Part shown: positions 53,955-63,319 of the stretch, one piece after another
How the letters are laid out: every line of letters starts with the position of its first letter
Position numbering within the stretch: position 1 is the stretch's first letter
Assembly (NCBI RefSeq): GCF_011516635.5
Contig: NZ_CP096255.1
Coordinates: forward strand, 2,726,501 to 2,790,500
Reading direction: 5' to 3'
Source of the DNA: Bradyrhizobium barranii subsp. apii
GTDB taxonomy: Bacteria; Pseudomonadota; Alphaproteobacteria; Rhizobiales; Xanthobacteraceae
DNA length: 64,000 nt
The notes under the pieces: generated by a model
What the model saw: only the letters and a program-made list of their open reading frames with translations
Database searches by the model: none
What the model was told of the DNA's origin: nothing
Program-made: the position numbers and the translations under genes

Positions 53955-54826
53955 CGGGCAGTCTCCTGCTCAATGACGTGGCGACGGACTGCATCCGGAT
54001 CACTGCCGATCGGTGCGAAGACGCGACGCCCATCGTCCAATTCGACAACCGTCATGCCGTTAGGCGGCTGCAACAGATCGTTCAGGACGAGCGTTGCGGA
54101 TTGTGCGCCGGCGACCCTCACAGCCGCCAATTTCGCCGGCACTCGCTTGCTGAACCCGAACTGTACCCGCCACCGGAACAACATGCTCGTGACGATGCCG
54201 TGGCGCCGGCAAACCTCGGCAGCGGTGGCACCGGGGAACTCGGACTGGGTCACAATCGCGAGCTTTTCCTCCTCACTGAAGCGACGCCGGTTGGCGCGTT
54301 CGTCGCTCGGCGGATCGACGGCTGGTGCATCTGTCAAGCGGCTTCTTGCGCGAGACCCCTTAGCAGCGCTGCTAACACTAGTGCTTATTAGTGGGCGGGC
54401 ACTCGGATGAAGTTGCGTCCGCCAGTCGATTTCCACCTCATTGGCGTCGATCAGATCGCGCCACCGTTTCAGGCTGTGCTGCGATATGCCATGTGCCCGG
54501 GCATAGGCTTGCATGCTCAGTCCACACCACCTCATCGCTTCAACGTGCATTGTCCAGAACGCTTGGACGGCTCTGCAGCGCTGGTCCTTCGACACTGGAC
54601 TCCGCTTCTTGCGAAGCCGCTCCCGACGTTCCTCGCGACGCAATTCCGCACGTACTTTCAGCGTTTCGGCGTCAATCAGATGCCGCAGCCAGCGATCGAA
54701 TGTGCCGCCACTGAGACGATGCTGACGACAGTATTTGCGCTTGCTGAGACCGCTTCGCCGCCACGCCTCAACGTGTACCGACCAAAAAGAGCGACGCGCT
54801 TCGTTCTTGAAATATTCCGTACCCAC
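53951..54826 (-). CDS. tnpA: IS66 TnpA-type protein with additional N-terminal repeats
   Basis: The protein has 291 residues, longer than the usual 130-160. The N-terminal half holds two related helical units (SFWSVHVEAWRRSGLSKRKYCRQH and AFWTMHVEAMRWCGLSMQAYARAH). The C-terminal half is the normal helix-turn-helix OrfA (RRRFSEEEKLAIVTQ, AAEVCRRHGIVTSMLFRWR) and the short beta tail. The duplicated units are probably extra DNA-binding helices. It leads the tnpA-tnpB-tnpC order on the minus strand. Confidence 0.85.
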   Translation of the reverse strand: MGTEYFKNEARRSFWSVHVEAWRRSGLSKRKYCRQHRLSGGTFDRWLRHLIDAETLKVRAELRREERRERLRKKRSPVSKDQRCRAVQAFWTMHVEAMRWCGLSMQAYARAHGISQHSLKRWRDLIDANEVEIDWRTQLHPSARPLISTSVSSAAKGSRARSRLTDAPAVDPPSDERANRRRFSEEEKLAIVTQSEFPGATAAEVCRRHGIVTSMLFRWRVQFGFSKRVPAKLAAVRVAGAQSATLVLNDLLQPPNGMTVVELDDGRRVFAPIGSDPDAVRRHVIEQETAR

Positions 54827-54995
54827 CGGAGATCCTCCAATGCAGCAAGGAACCCGATATGGAACGACAACGCACTCTCGGAAAGTCGTTCAAATCGGGC
54901 TTCGAGATACCGGTGCACGGGGATAAGACGTCCGTGGCCGAATCCGGAGCCTGGTGCAACGATTTAGAGGGGCGTTGCCACAAGGGAGAGCTCCG

Positions 54996-56060
54996 ATGAA
55001 ACTGTACGTTGGATTGGACGTCGGCCTTGAAGAAACCAGCGTTTGCATCGTCGATAGCGAGGGTCTCACGATCCGCGAAGCTAAGGTCAGCACGGAGCCA
55101 GAGGCGATCCGCTGCGCTGTAGAGGGCTACGCGGATCGCCTCGATAGGGTGGGGGTCGAGGCGTCATCGCTCGGTATCTGGCTGTATCGCGAACTACAGC
55201 CGGCCGGGCTTCCAATCATTGTTGTGGAAGCGCGCCATATGCGCGTTTCGCTGTCGACAATGCGCAACAAAACCGACCGAAACGATGCGCGCGGCATCGC
55301 TCAGATGATGCGGTTGGGCTGGTACCGCGCCGTGCATGTCAAGAATATCGACATGCAAAAAATGCGCACGTTGTTGACCAACCGGAAGCTGCTCAAGCGC
55401 AAATTGATCGACCTCGAGAACCATGTTCGGGGCGCACTGCGGGCTTATGGATTGCTCGTCGGAGCGGTCGCGCGAGGTGCCTTTGAGGCCCGCATCCGCG
55501 AGCTGATCGAGCACAGCGACCCGATTTTTGTGATGTCTATCCAGGTCATGCTGGACGTGCGCCGGGCCCTCCTCGAGGGCTACGATCGGCTGCATCGCGT
55601 GCTCCTGCAGGTGGTCCAGCATGATCCTGTTTGCCGGCGTCTGATGACGGTTCCAGGCGTCGGTCCGGTCGTCGCCTTGTCATTCAAAGTCGGCGTTGAT
55701 GACCCTCATCGCTTTGCCCGATCCCGCACAGTGGGCGCGCATTTTGGCCTGACGCCGAAGCGCCACCAGTCCGGTACATCGATCGATTTTGAGGGGCGGA
55801 TCAGCAAACAGGGCGATATCTCCGTGCGGGAGGCGCTGTGTGAAGCGGCTGCAAGTCTGCTGCTACGGGTCAGAAAATGGTCGGCATTGCGAGCATGGGG
55901 CCTGCGGATCGCCAAGCGGTCGAGCATGCTGTGTGCGATTGCCGCGGTCGCGCGAAAGCTCGCGGGCATTCTCCACCGGATGTGGGTCAGCGAGACTGAT
56001 TTCCACGTTGGGTTCGGTGCCAAGATCACGCAGCGGCTGCGCCTAAGGCCGGCGCAGTAG
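54996..56060 (+). CDS. IS110-family transposase (third type in the window)
   Basis: The protein has 354 residues from the ATG at 54996 (MKLYVGLDVGLEETSV), with GGGAGAG upstream. DEDD residues are in YVGLDVG, VGVEASSLGIWLY and MRNKTDRNDARGIA; the C-terminal domain has VPGVGPVVALSFKVG and REALCEAAASLLL. It is not close to the two other IS110 genes. It is followed by a 397-bp tandem duplication that probably includes the element's 3' end. Confidence 0.92.
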   Translation: MKLYVGLDVGLEETSVCIVDSEGLTIREAKVSTEPEAIRCAVEGYADRLDRVGVEASSLGIWLYRELQPAGLPIIVVEARHMRVSLSTMRNKTDRNDARGIAQMMRLGWYRAVHVKNIDMQKMRTLLTNRKLLKRKLIDLENHVRGALRAYGLLVGAVARGAFEARIRELIEHSDPIFVMSIQVMLDVRRALLEGYDRLHRVLLQVVQHDPVCRRLMTVPGVGPVVALSFKVGVDDPHRFARSRTVGAHFGLTPKRHQSGTSIDFEGRISKQGDISVREALCEAAASLLLRVRKWSALRAWGLRIAKRSSMLCAIAAVARKLAGILHRMWVSETDFHVGFGAKITQRLRLRPAQ

Positions 56061-56838
56061 TAGCTACGTAGACGAGCACAGGGAAGCGCTGGGATTACTC
56101 CCAGCATGCTGAGGAGGGAACGGAATTAGGGATCCGCGCGCGCGGTGAGCGTCCCCTGGCGGGGCCGCGAAACGGGGAATGTCCGCTATCTCTTGCCTGC
56201 TGCCGTCCTTCGGGAACGAGAGCGCCAGACTGCTTGGACAGCCCTGTTTACGAACCTGATGAAGAGCATGCGACGGCCGAAGTGCTGAACGCGAAGGAAC
56301 GCATGGACCCCGCCTGGTGAATGCTGATCGCAGCGTTGCGGTAGCGCGTGCGCGTCGTCGATGCAGGGAGTCTGTCATGGCTGAAGTGCGAAGAGTCGCA
56401 GAAAAGCGTAGGAATGAGTTGACTTTGAACGCCCGATTAGGAAGGCCGGCGCAGTAGTAGCTACGTAGACGAGCACAGGGAGGCGCTGGGATTACTCCCA
56501 GCATGCTGAGGAGGGAACGGAATTAGGGATCCGCGCGCGCGGTGAGCGTCCCCTGGCGGGGCCGCGAAACGGGGAATGTCCGCTATCTCTTGCCTGCTGC
56601 CGTCCTTCGGGAACGAGAGCGCCAGACTGCTTGGACAGCCCTGTTTACGAACCTGATGAAGAGCATGCGACGGCCGAAGTGCTGAACGCGAAGGAACGCA
56701 TGGACCCCGCCTGGTGAATGCTGATCGCAGCGTTGCGGTAGCGCGTGCGCGTCGTCGATGCAGGGAGTCTGTCATGGCTGAAGTGCGAAGAGTCGCAGAA
56801 AAGCGTAGGAATGAGTTGACTTTGAACGCCCGATTAGG
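56045..56838. repeat. Tandem duplication, two units of 397 bp
   Basis: Unit one is 56045-56441 and unit two 56442-56838. Both start aaggccggcgcagtagtag and end with cccgattagg. I saw one difference (gggaagcgctgg versus gggaggcgctgg). The first unit begins inside the last codons of the IS110 gene. Each unit holds a GC-rich hairpin (gcgcgcgcgg region) and no gene I can support. Confidence 0.9.
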
Positions 56839-57081
56839 AAGGCAAGATAAAAGCACTGTCGCCGAGGGGTGGCTAAGTCATTGTCTGCACATCCAAGATC
56901 TGGCGCTCTCAGGATCCTCGCTGTCGCCACGTTCGACCTAACGCGATGGCGGCCTTGCGCAATTGCGTCTGCGTCTCCTCGGCCTCACAAATTGCCGGCA
57001 CGTTCAACGCCAGATGCGCCGCGGTTGAAGACCGTGCCGAACCGACGTGTCGCGGAGGTTTGCAGTCGGCTTGTCGCAACC

Positions 57082-57354
57082 TTAGACGATCTCCTCCGCC
57101 GGGCACTCCGGGCATGTATCGCCGATCGATTCCAAGACTTCGGCAATCGCAACCGCGGCGGCCTCCGGAGAATATCCTTCCGGTGGGTACTGTCGCGCTA
57201 CATCGAACGCACGCTCATGGGCGTGCGGGTCCCCGCGATCTCGCATCCAGCCGTGCTCCCCGCACTCGCTGATGGCTTCGGCCTCGTTGAGGACCGAAAT
57301 GGCCCAGCCGCGCAGCATGCGGATCGCAGGCCGTCTTTCCCTAGACATCAGCAT
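57082..57354 (-). CDS. Small conserved protein, paralogue of the one at 34957
   Basis: The protein has 90 residues: MLMSRERRPAIRMLRGWAI, then EHGWMRDRGDPHAHERAFDVAR, ending GDTCPECPAEE with a CxxC pair. It is closely related to the protein at 34957-35220. Beyond the starts the two loci share short upstream similarity (ttaacacagggc.gggattcg). Function unknown. Bases 56839-57081 hold no gene. Confidence 0.75.
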   Translation of the reverse strand: MLMSRERRPAIRMLRGWAISVLNEAEAISECGEHGWMRDRGDPHAHERAFDVARQYPPEGYSPEAAAVAIAEVLESIGDTCPECPAEEIV

Positions 57355-57478
57355 GAATTCGCTCCACCGAGACGAACCCTCGTCTCTCGCCCTCGTTCCG
57401 GCCGGTTAACACAGGGCAGGGATTCGAAATCGTCGGCACTGGATCTTGTCCACGTGTTCCGCCTTCTTTTGCACAACG

Positions 57479-57865
57479 CTAGGCTGCCGCCGGGTCTTCC
57501 TTCTCGCCGGTCGCCACGATCTTCAGCGCGCCGTCCGGGAGCGGCCGCTGCAGCACCTTTGCCTCGTCCCAAGGCGCGCGCATCCAGGTGTCGTGCTCCT
57601 CGGCCGTTGTGAGGATGACCGGCATCGCCTTCGGGTGGACGCGCTTCACTTCCGCATTGGCATCACAGGTCAGGAACCCAAAGACATCGGCCGTGACCTC
57701 GCCTTCCTTTGCCTTTCGCACAGACGTCCAGTTGGTCCAGATTCCGCCGAAGGCGAGCAGGGGGCGGCTCTCATCTGGGGAGAACCATACAGGGACCTTC
57801 TTTCCATCGATGGTGTCGTACTCGCTGAAGCTAGTGAATGGCACCAGGCAGCGATTGTCCGGCTC
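57479..57865 (-). pseudogene. SOS response-associated peptidase (YedK/HMCES), C-terminal remnant
   Basis: The frame contains [56 protein letters not shown] and the end [16 protein letters not shown]. The N-terminal third with the catalytic Cys2 is replaced by an IS66 remnant. It is related to, but not a copy of, the YedK gene at 24377-26053. Confidence 0.85.
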
Positions 57866-58748
57866 GAGACAACGGTTCAGGTCCTCAAGGAGAAGGACAA
57901 ACGGGCCACCAGCACATCGTACATGTGGGCTTATCGCAGCGGCAAGGGCAGCCACGAGCCGATCGTTCTTCTGGATTATCAGCCGGGCCGCGGCCAAATC
58001 CACCCGCAAGCCTTCCTCGGCGATTACCGTGGCATTGTAATGAGTGACGGCTATACCGCATGGCGCACGCTGGAAGGGGCCACCCACATTGGATGCATGG
58101 CCCACTCCCGGCGGCGCTTTGTCGATGCCCTCAAAGCCAGGAAGAAGGGCGGCGGTCCGCCCGAGCAAGCGCTGCGGTTCTTTGAACAGCTCTACCGGGT
58201 TGAAAGGCGGGCGTGGGACGGAATACCGGAGAAGGGTGAAACACAGGCCTACTGCATTCGCCGCTTCCGCCAGCAACATAGTGTCCCCATCCTCAATGCT
58301 CTCAAAGTATGGCTCGATGACATGGCCCCGAAGGTCTTGCCTGACAGCAAGCTCGGCGACGCCGTATCCTACACCCGAAACCAATGGGAATATCTGACGC
58401 GCTACACCGGGGACGGCAGCATGCCGATTGACAACAATCTTCTGGAGCGCGACATCAGGGTTTTTGCAACTGGCAGGAAGAGTTGGTTGTTCAGCGATAC
58501 CGTGGACGGAGCCAAGGCCAGTGCCGTCGTCTATAGCCTGATGCTGACCTGCCGCGCCTCACGTGTCGAGCCGTTAGCGTGGTTGCGCCACGTCCTCACC
58601 GAATTGCCTCAGCGCGCCGGCGACGCCGATATTACAGACCTGCTGCCCTTCAACTTCCACAAAGCCGCCACTGCCTGAACGGCTCGGTATCGCCCGATAC
58701 CAGGGCAATCCATCAAAACCGCCGGCGTGCGAAGAAAATCGCGCTTAC
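57866..58748 (+). mobile_element. IS66 remnant: 3' half of tnpC and right end
   Basis: The coding part 57866-58678 corresponds to the tnpC at 18558-20129 from [11 protein letters not shown] to the stop, with many substitutions (KRATS for [12 protein letters not shown] for GRDSREP). The element's right end, gtgcgaagaaaatcgcgctt, is at 58727-58746, a diverged form of the end at 20185-20204. The left half of the element is lost, so this is an old, inert remnant. Confidence 0.88.
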
Positions 58749-58751
58749 GCT

Positions 58752-59083
58752 CAATCGGCAGACGGGCCACCGCATCAAGTACATCAAGGTGGACCAGGAC
58801 ACGGGCGATGAGGTGTCCAACGAAGACATCGTCAAGGGCTATGAGCTGGAGAAGGGGCAGTTCATTGAAGTGACGAAGGAGGAGCTCGAAGAGATCGCGT
58901 TGGAATCGACCCGAACGATCGAAATCGATGAGTTCGTCGACAAGTCAGAGATCGATCCGCGCTACCTGATCCGACCCTACTACCTTCGTCCGGACGGCAA
59001 GGTCGGCCACGACGCCTTCGCGGTGATCCGCGAGACCATCCGCGAAATGAACAAGGTCGCCATCGGTCGTGTCGTATTTCGGA
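58752..59083 (+). pseudogene. ku: Ku protein (NHEJ), internal fragment
   Basis: The frame reads NRQTGHRIKYIKVDQDTGDE, then VKGYELEKGQFIEVT, ELEEIALESTRTIEIDEF and IRETIREMNKVAIGRVV, a textbook stretch of bacterial Ku. The N-terminus is cut by the IS66 remnant and the C-terminus by a deletion joining it to an unrelated ATPase gene near 59083. About 110 of some 280 residues survive, so it cannot form the DNA-binding ring. Confidence 0.92.
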
Positions 59084-61216
59084 TCTCCCCTGGAGCGCGA
59101 GCGCGCGTTTCAGGTGTTCGTTGACGCTCTTGTCGCCGCCTCGCGCAAGCAGCCGATCCTCGGGATCGTCGAGGACGTCCAGTGGATGGACCCGACCACC
59201 ATCGAACTGCTGGTACGCGTGATGGCTCGCTGTCCTGGCGAGCGGATCATGGTCCTGATCACGCATCGCGATGATTACAAGGCCGACTGGTTGCCAAGCA
59301 CGGCAATTAGACGGATCCCCCTCCGGAAGCTGGCAGCGCATGAATGCGAGCAGATGGTCGCAGCCGTCGCGGGCAGCGATTTCGTGCCGCGCCAGATTAC
59401 CAGCCAGATCGTGGAAAGGACCGACGGCGTGCCACTCTTTGTCGAGGAGTTCACGCGGGCCGTCGTCGATGCCGGTGCGGTCCCGCCGGCCGCCGAAAGC
59501 CCAGTGCCGAAGTTGCCGGAACCCCTGGTGCCGTCAAGTATTCACGATTCCCTGATGGAGCGCCTTGATCGTCTCGGTCCTGCCAAGCGCGTCGCCCAGA
59601 TCGCCTCCGTTTTCGGAAGGCGTTTCGACTATGAAGGCATTTTCAACGTGTTTCCGGATAAGAGCCAAACGCTGCCACAGGCGTTGCGAGCTCTCGAGAG
59701 AGCGGGGATCGTGTATCGCAGCAAGGAACCTCAAGGCGAGGTCTTCACGTTCAAACATGCGATGATACAGGAAGTCGCCTACTCCTCGTTGCTCATGGAG
59801 GAAAGGCGTGAACTCCATGCGCGCGTGGCATCGTGGCTGCTCCAGGAAGCCTCCATTGAAGAAAGCGGCCAGCCGGCGGTATTAGGCTATCATTATGCGC
59901 GCGCAGGCAACATTCCGGAGGCGATCGAGGCCTGGCTCCAGGCTGGAAAATCCGCGCTGCGCAGATCTGCCACCAAGGAAGCCGTGGCTCACCTTCGCGA
60001 AGGCCTCTCGCTGATATCCAAGATGCCGGCGTCGCCACGGCGCTTCGAGGCTGAAATCGGACTGCAATCCAATCTGGCGATGGCGTACACGGCCAACGCC
60101 GGATGGTCCGACCCGAACGTCTATGGCCCCTACAGTCGTGCACTCGAGCTTTGCGCGAGCCATGGCACCATTCGCGAGAAGGCGACGGTGCTGTGGGGAA
60201 GTACCATAGCCAAGCTGGTCAACTGCGAGCTCACCAAGGGCCTCGAACACGCGGAAAATTTCGTCCGGCGGGCAGAAGAGTGGCGCAACGACGAGGCCGC
60301 CCTCATGGCCTACACCGCCGCCGTGATCGCCAATTTCTTCCTCGGTCGTTTGCAGCAGGCGAGTGAGCTCGCGGCTCTGGTCAGCGCTCGCTACAATCCG
60401 CGCGAGCACGGCAAGCTGGTCCAGATCTATCAGCATGATCCATTAATTGTATCGCTCGTCTATTCCGGACACATTGAATGGCTGTTGGGCCGGCCCGGCC
60501 GGGCCAGAGAGTGCTGCGTGACGGCGCGGCAGCTTGCGAACGAGATCGGACATCCGTTCATGGTGGCTTTTGCCTCCATTCTCGGCGTCGCCGATCACTG
60601 GTATGAGGGTGACCTTGCGGAGAACCTTGCCAGCGTGAAGCGTGGTCTGAAGGTCGCTGACGAGTATGGCTATCCGATGTACCGGGTCATCGGTCCATTG
60701 TGGGCAACCGCAGCGTTGGCGGCACGAGGCCCCGCGCCGGACGCGCTCGAGAAGCTATGCGGCCTGCTCGATAAGCTGCCCGCCGAGAACCGGTGCATCC
60801 AGATGCCGCTCTATCGAATTCTGCTTGCCACGGAATTCGGACGGATCGGGCAGATGGGCAGGGCTCGAAACTTCGCTGCCTCGGCTGAGGCCCTGGTGAA
60901 GCAAACCGGCGAGCGCTGGGCAGCTCCCGAGATCTACCGGATCCACGGCTCGCTGCTGTGTCGCGATCCATCGCGGGACGACCGGGCCGCCATGCGCTTG
61001 TTCAAGCGCTCGCTTGCCACTGCCAGGAAGTTCGGGGCGGTCGGTTGGGAATTGCGCACGGCGATCAGCATCGCGCGCCTGGTCAGCGCAGGCGAGAGCG
61101 CATCCGGACGCACTGAGGCACGAGACCTGCTAATATCGACCCGGGCGAAATTCGCATCCGCGGAAACTTCCCGCGATCTGCGCGAGGCTGATGATCTGGT
61201 GAGAGTGTTGAACTAG
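59084..61216 (+). pseudogene. ATPase/TPR regulatory protein, N-terminally truncated
   Basis: The frame begins YFGSPLERERAFQVFVDALV and keeps the second half of an AAA-type STAND ATPase (LGIVEDVQWMDPTTIELL as Walker B, VLITHRDDY, TDGVPLFVEEFTRAVVDAG, SVFGRRFDY), followed by a long TPR-like helical region to EADDLVRVLN. The Walker A and whatever preceded it (often an adenylate cyclase domain in this family) are missing. The break coincides with the end of the ku fragment, so one deletion fused the two. About 710 residues remain. Confidence 0.85.
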
Positions 61217-61627
61217 TATTGGCGCCTGAGATTGGACCGTTGGAGCCGGTGATGCGCAGAGCCTGGAGGCCAAGATTCAGCCCAATCGCAGGACATAGCC
61301 TCGAACTTGGCGCCGACGCACAAAGTTAGCCGAATGAAGCGCCGCGCAATTCGAATCGAATTGCAAGGTTCGACTACCGATGGTACTCGCGCGCACTGAC
61401 AAAGTGATCGGCTGAGTGCGTATCTTGTTGCGCTGCATGAGTCCGGATGTGACCCTTCGCGGACCTGAACCGCGGATCCGGTGATGTCCGCTCACAGTGG
61501 CAGAGCAGACCATCTACCATGGACCCGCCGACTTCCGAGCTTGACCCGAAGGCGACGTTCGGCCGGCTACCGCAATGGTAGCCTTCGTGAGGATCAGGGC
61601 CATGGCTTCCCACAGCCGGGACAATCG
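61217..61627. other. Non-coding region carrying repeat unit 1
   Basis: No gene is seen. It holds the first copy of the 99-bp dispersed repeat. Confidence 0.45.
61453..61551 (+). repeat. Dispersed 99-bp repeat, copy 1
   Basis: It runs from cccttcgcggacctgaaccg to cttgacccgaag. A second copy at 62009-62107 is the same length with two mismatches. It includes the palindrome-like cgcggatccg. Confidence 0.85.
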
Positions 61628-61828
61628 TCAGAGCGCGACTGTTTCCTCGACCACATGGTTCAGCGGCGTCCCCTCCGCGGACAAGGTCATTCGCAGTTTG
61701 AGCTTGCCACTCTTCACCTCTCCGCTACGCACTAGGTTCTCAATTTCACGCTGCGATGTAACTCCGACATGCTTCAGAAATTTACGGATAGCCATATTGA
61801 AGCGGTCTTCATCGAACTCGGCGGTCAT
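61628..61828 (-). CDS. DUF6494-type small protein
   Basis: The protein has 66 residues: MTAEFDEDRFNMAIRKFLKHV, then GVTSQREIENLVRSGEVKSG and LKLRMTLSAEGTPLNHVV. The FNMAIRKFLK.VGVTSQREIE pattern is the signature of DUF6494, small proteins common in alphaproteobacteria with unknown function. The start is supported by GGGAGAA upstream on the minus strand. Confidence 0.75.
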   Translation of the reverse strand: MTAEFDEDRFNMAIRKFLKHVGVTSQREIENLVRSGEVKSGKLKLRMTLSAEGTPLNHVVEETVAL

Positions 61829-62219
61829 GGCTGTTCTCCCTGATCGGGCAGGCGAAGTCTAGCACGAGGCGTGCAATGACGAAACATCGAGGCCTCGCTC
61901 GCGTCGCCACCGACTTCCTCCTCAACCTGATTGCCTGCAACCTCGGCCCGAAGCTGAAGACTACACCTGGAAGCGAAATCTCACTTAGTGGAGTGCTTCC
62001 GCTTCTGGCCCTTCGCGGACCTGAACCGCGGATCCGGTGATGTCCGCTCACAGTGGCAGAGCAGACTATCTACCATGGACCCGCCGACTTCAGAGCTTGA
62101 CCCGAAGCTGACGATGGACAGTGCACCGGCTGAGGGCAGCTTTTGGGTGGTGGGTCGGTTTGATTATGGCAGCCGGACGGGCTGGAAACGGGGCGACTCC
62201 AAGCGCATATTGATAGGAC
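61829..62219. other. Non-coding region carrying repeat unit 2
   Basis: This is the promoter side of the DUF6494 gene and the second 99-bp repeat. No gene is supported. Confidence 0.4.
62009..62107 (+). repeat. Dispersed 99-bp repeat, copy 2
   Basis: This matches 61453-61551 with two differences (actatc for accatc and cagagc for ccgagc), in the same orientation. Confidence 0.85.
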
Positions 62220-62378
62220 ATGACGCGGAGCAACCCCGTGGCCTTGATCAGATGGGTGTTAGGCGCAGCCTTGGTTGGAATTACATTCGGTGGCTACCCC
62301 GCTAAATGGTGGTCCGCCTCCATTGCCGTCGCGCTCTGTGTCGCGGCTGCCTTTGCCCTTCACTTCGTCGCGCCCTAG
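62220..62378 (+). CDS. Small two-span membrane protein (52 aa)
   Basis: The ATG at 62220 is preceded by AGGA and the TAG is at 62376-62378. The peptide has two hydrophobic segments, IRWVLGAALVGITFGGYPA and WWSASIAVALCVAAAFALHF, split by a Lys/Trp turn. The composition and regular spans argue for a real inner-membrane microprotein, although short. No family is recognised. Confidence 0.55.
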   Translation: MTRSNPVALIRWVLGAALVGITFGGYPAKWWSASIAVALCVAAAFALHFVAP

Positions 62379-62544
62379 TCCCCGCAACAAACTTGTTTCA
62401 GTTGACTTGAGCCGGACGCCCGCTGTTAGAATTTGCAAGCATGCATTCCTGCCGCCTAGCCTGGCGAACTTCCTGTGCAAGACGCTGCCGAAGGTCGCCA
62501 CGGAGATGGCGCGGTGTGCGCTGACCTGCAATCTGACGCGCGAG

Positions 62545-62745
62545 CGCCGTCACATGAGGATGGAAGATCGCGATTTTTTTCCCGCGGCACTTAAGGTTCT
62601 CAAGCCTCAAGATTGGACTGAGATCGCTTCAACCGCAACGAGTCACAATGACCCGCTATTCAGCGACGTTGCCGAGGAGCGGTTTGACACACTGCGCGCA
62701 CATATTTTGCGGCTTGAGCAGGAGGCTGACGCGGAGCGTAAGTAA
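62545..62745 (+). pseudogene. Hemerythrin-like domain protein, C-terminal fragment
   Basis: The frame HMRMEDRDFFPAALKVLKPQDW, then DPLFSDVAEERFDTLRAHIL, resembles the last helices of hemerythrin-domain proteins (H..ME...FFPAA). The preceding sequence in this frame has no hemerythrin helices, so the N-terminal iron ligands are absent. It is a probable remnant, though a start at 62506 would allow a short protein. Confidence 0.5.
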
Positions 62746-62880
62746 TCGCTATGGCGTCGCGCAGTGCATTGTGCCGCGCGACGCTGAGCACGCTGAGGTC
62801 AAGCGCGCAAGGGACAGTTAGAATTGGGCTGTGCCTTTGCTACCGCGCTCACATACGCTTGTGGCCCGAAGCAGGAGGCT

Positions 62881-63159
62881 ATGATGCCGCTCCACACCGA
62901 AAATCTCGAATCGACCATGCGCTATGCATTGCTGACAACGCGTGCTATAGCGCTCTGTCCTTTCCATCCAGAAGTCATGATCCGCGTCGGAGACAGCGAC
63001 GCCGAAACCCATGCTTATTACCGCGCCAGAAGCATCACCCGGAGTGACGGCACGTGTTGGGAGCGTGAAGATCTCATGGAGGAGATTGTGCGCCAACTCA
63101 CGGATGCGGCCGACGGCGTGTGTCCTCGGTGTGCGCAGCTGGTTGCTTCCCATAACTGA
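62881..63159 (+). CDS. Small conserved-looking protein, unknown function
   Basis: The protein has 92 residues from the ATG at 62881, with GCAGGAGG upstream. It reads MMPLHTENLESTMRYALLTT, then CPFHPEVMIRVGDSDAETHAYYRA and WEREDLMEEIVRQLTDAADGVCPRC. A Cys/His-rich start and a CPRC end could bind a metal. Layout (short, Cys pair near the C-terminus) recalls the proteins at 34957 and 57082, but sequence similarity is not evident. Confidence 0.7.
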   Translation: MMPLHTENLESTMRYALLTTRAIALCPFHPEVMIRVGDSDAETHAYYRARSITRSDGTCWEREDLMEEIVRQLTDAADGVCPRCAQLVASHN

Positions 63160-63319
63160 CGGGCCGCGCCGTCAGGACACCGGAAAAGGAAAACCGAGGC
63201 AAGAAACCTTAGTGTTGGCTAAATGAGGGAGGAACTGCCCGACAAGCGAAGGCGTGTGCCCAGAGGAAGAAGCCGATGACCTGTTCGACTAACTTTCATG
63301 TCAAGACGCGAGGATCGGA

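Noticed and set aside
56064-56856. Two minus-strand frames of 146 and 131 codons in the tandem repeat
   Set aside because: They are the same frame repeated with the duplication, have no motif and read as non-coding IS sequence.
57446-57865. Plus-strand frame that appears fused to the IS66 tnpC remnant
   Set aside because: It is antisense to the YedK remnant, and fusion is an accident of the junction.
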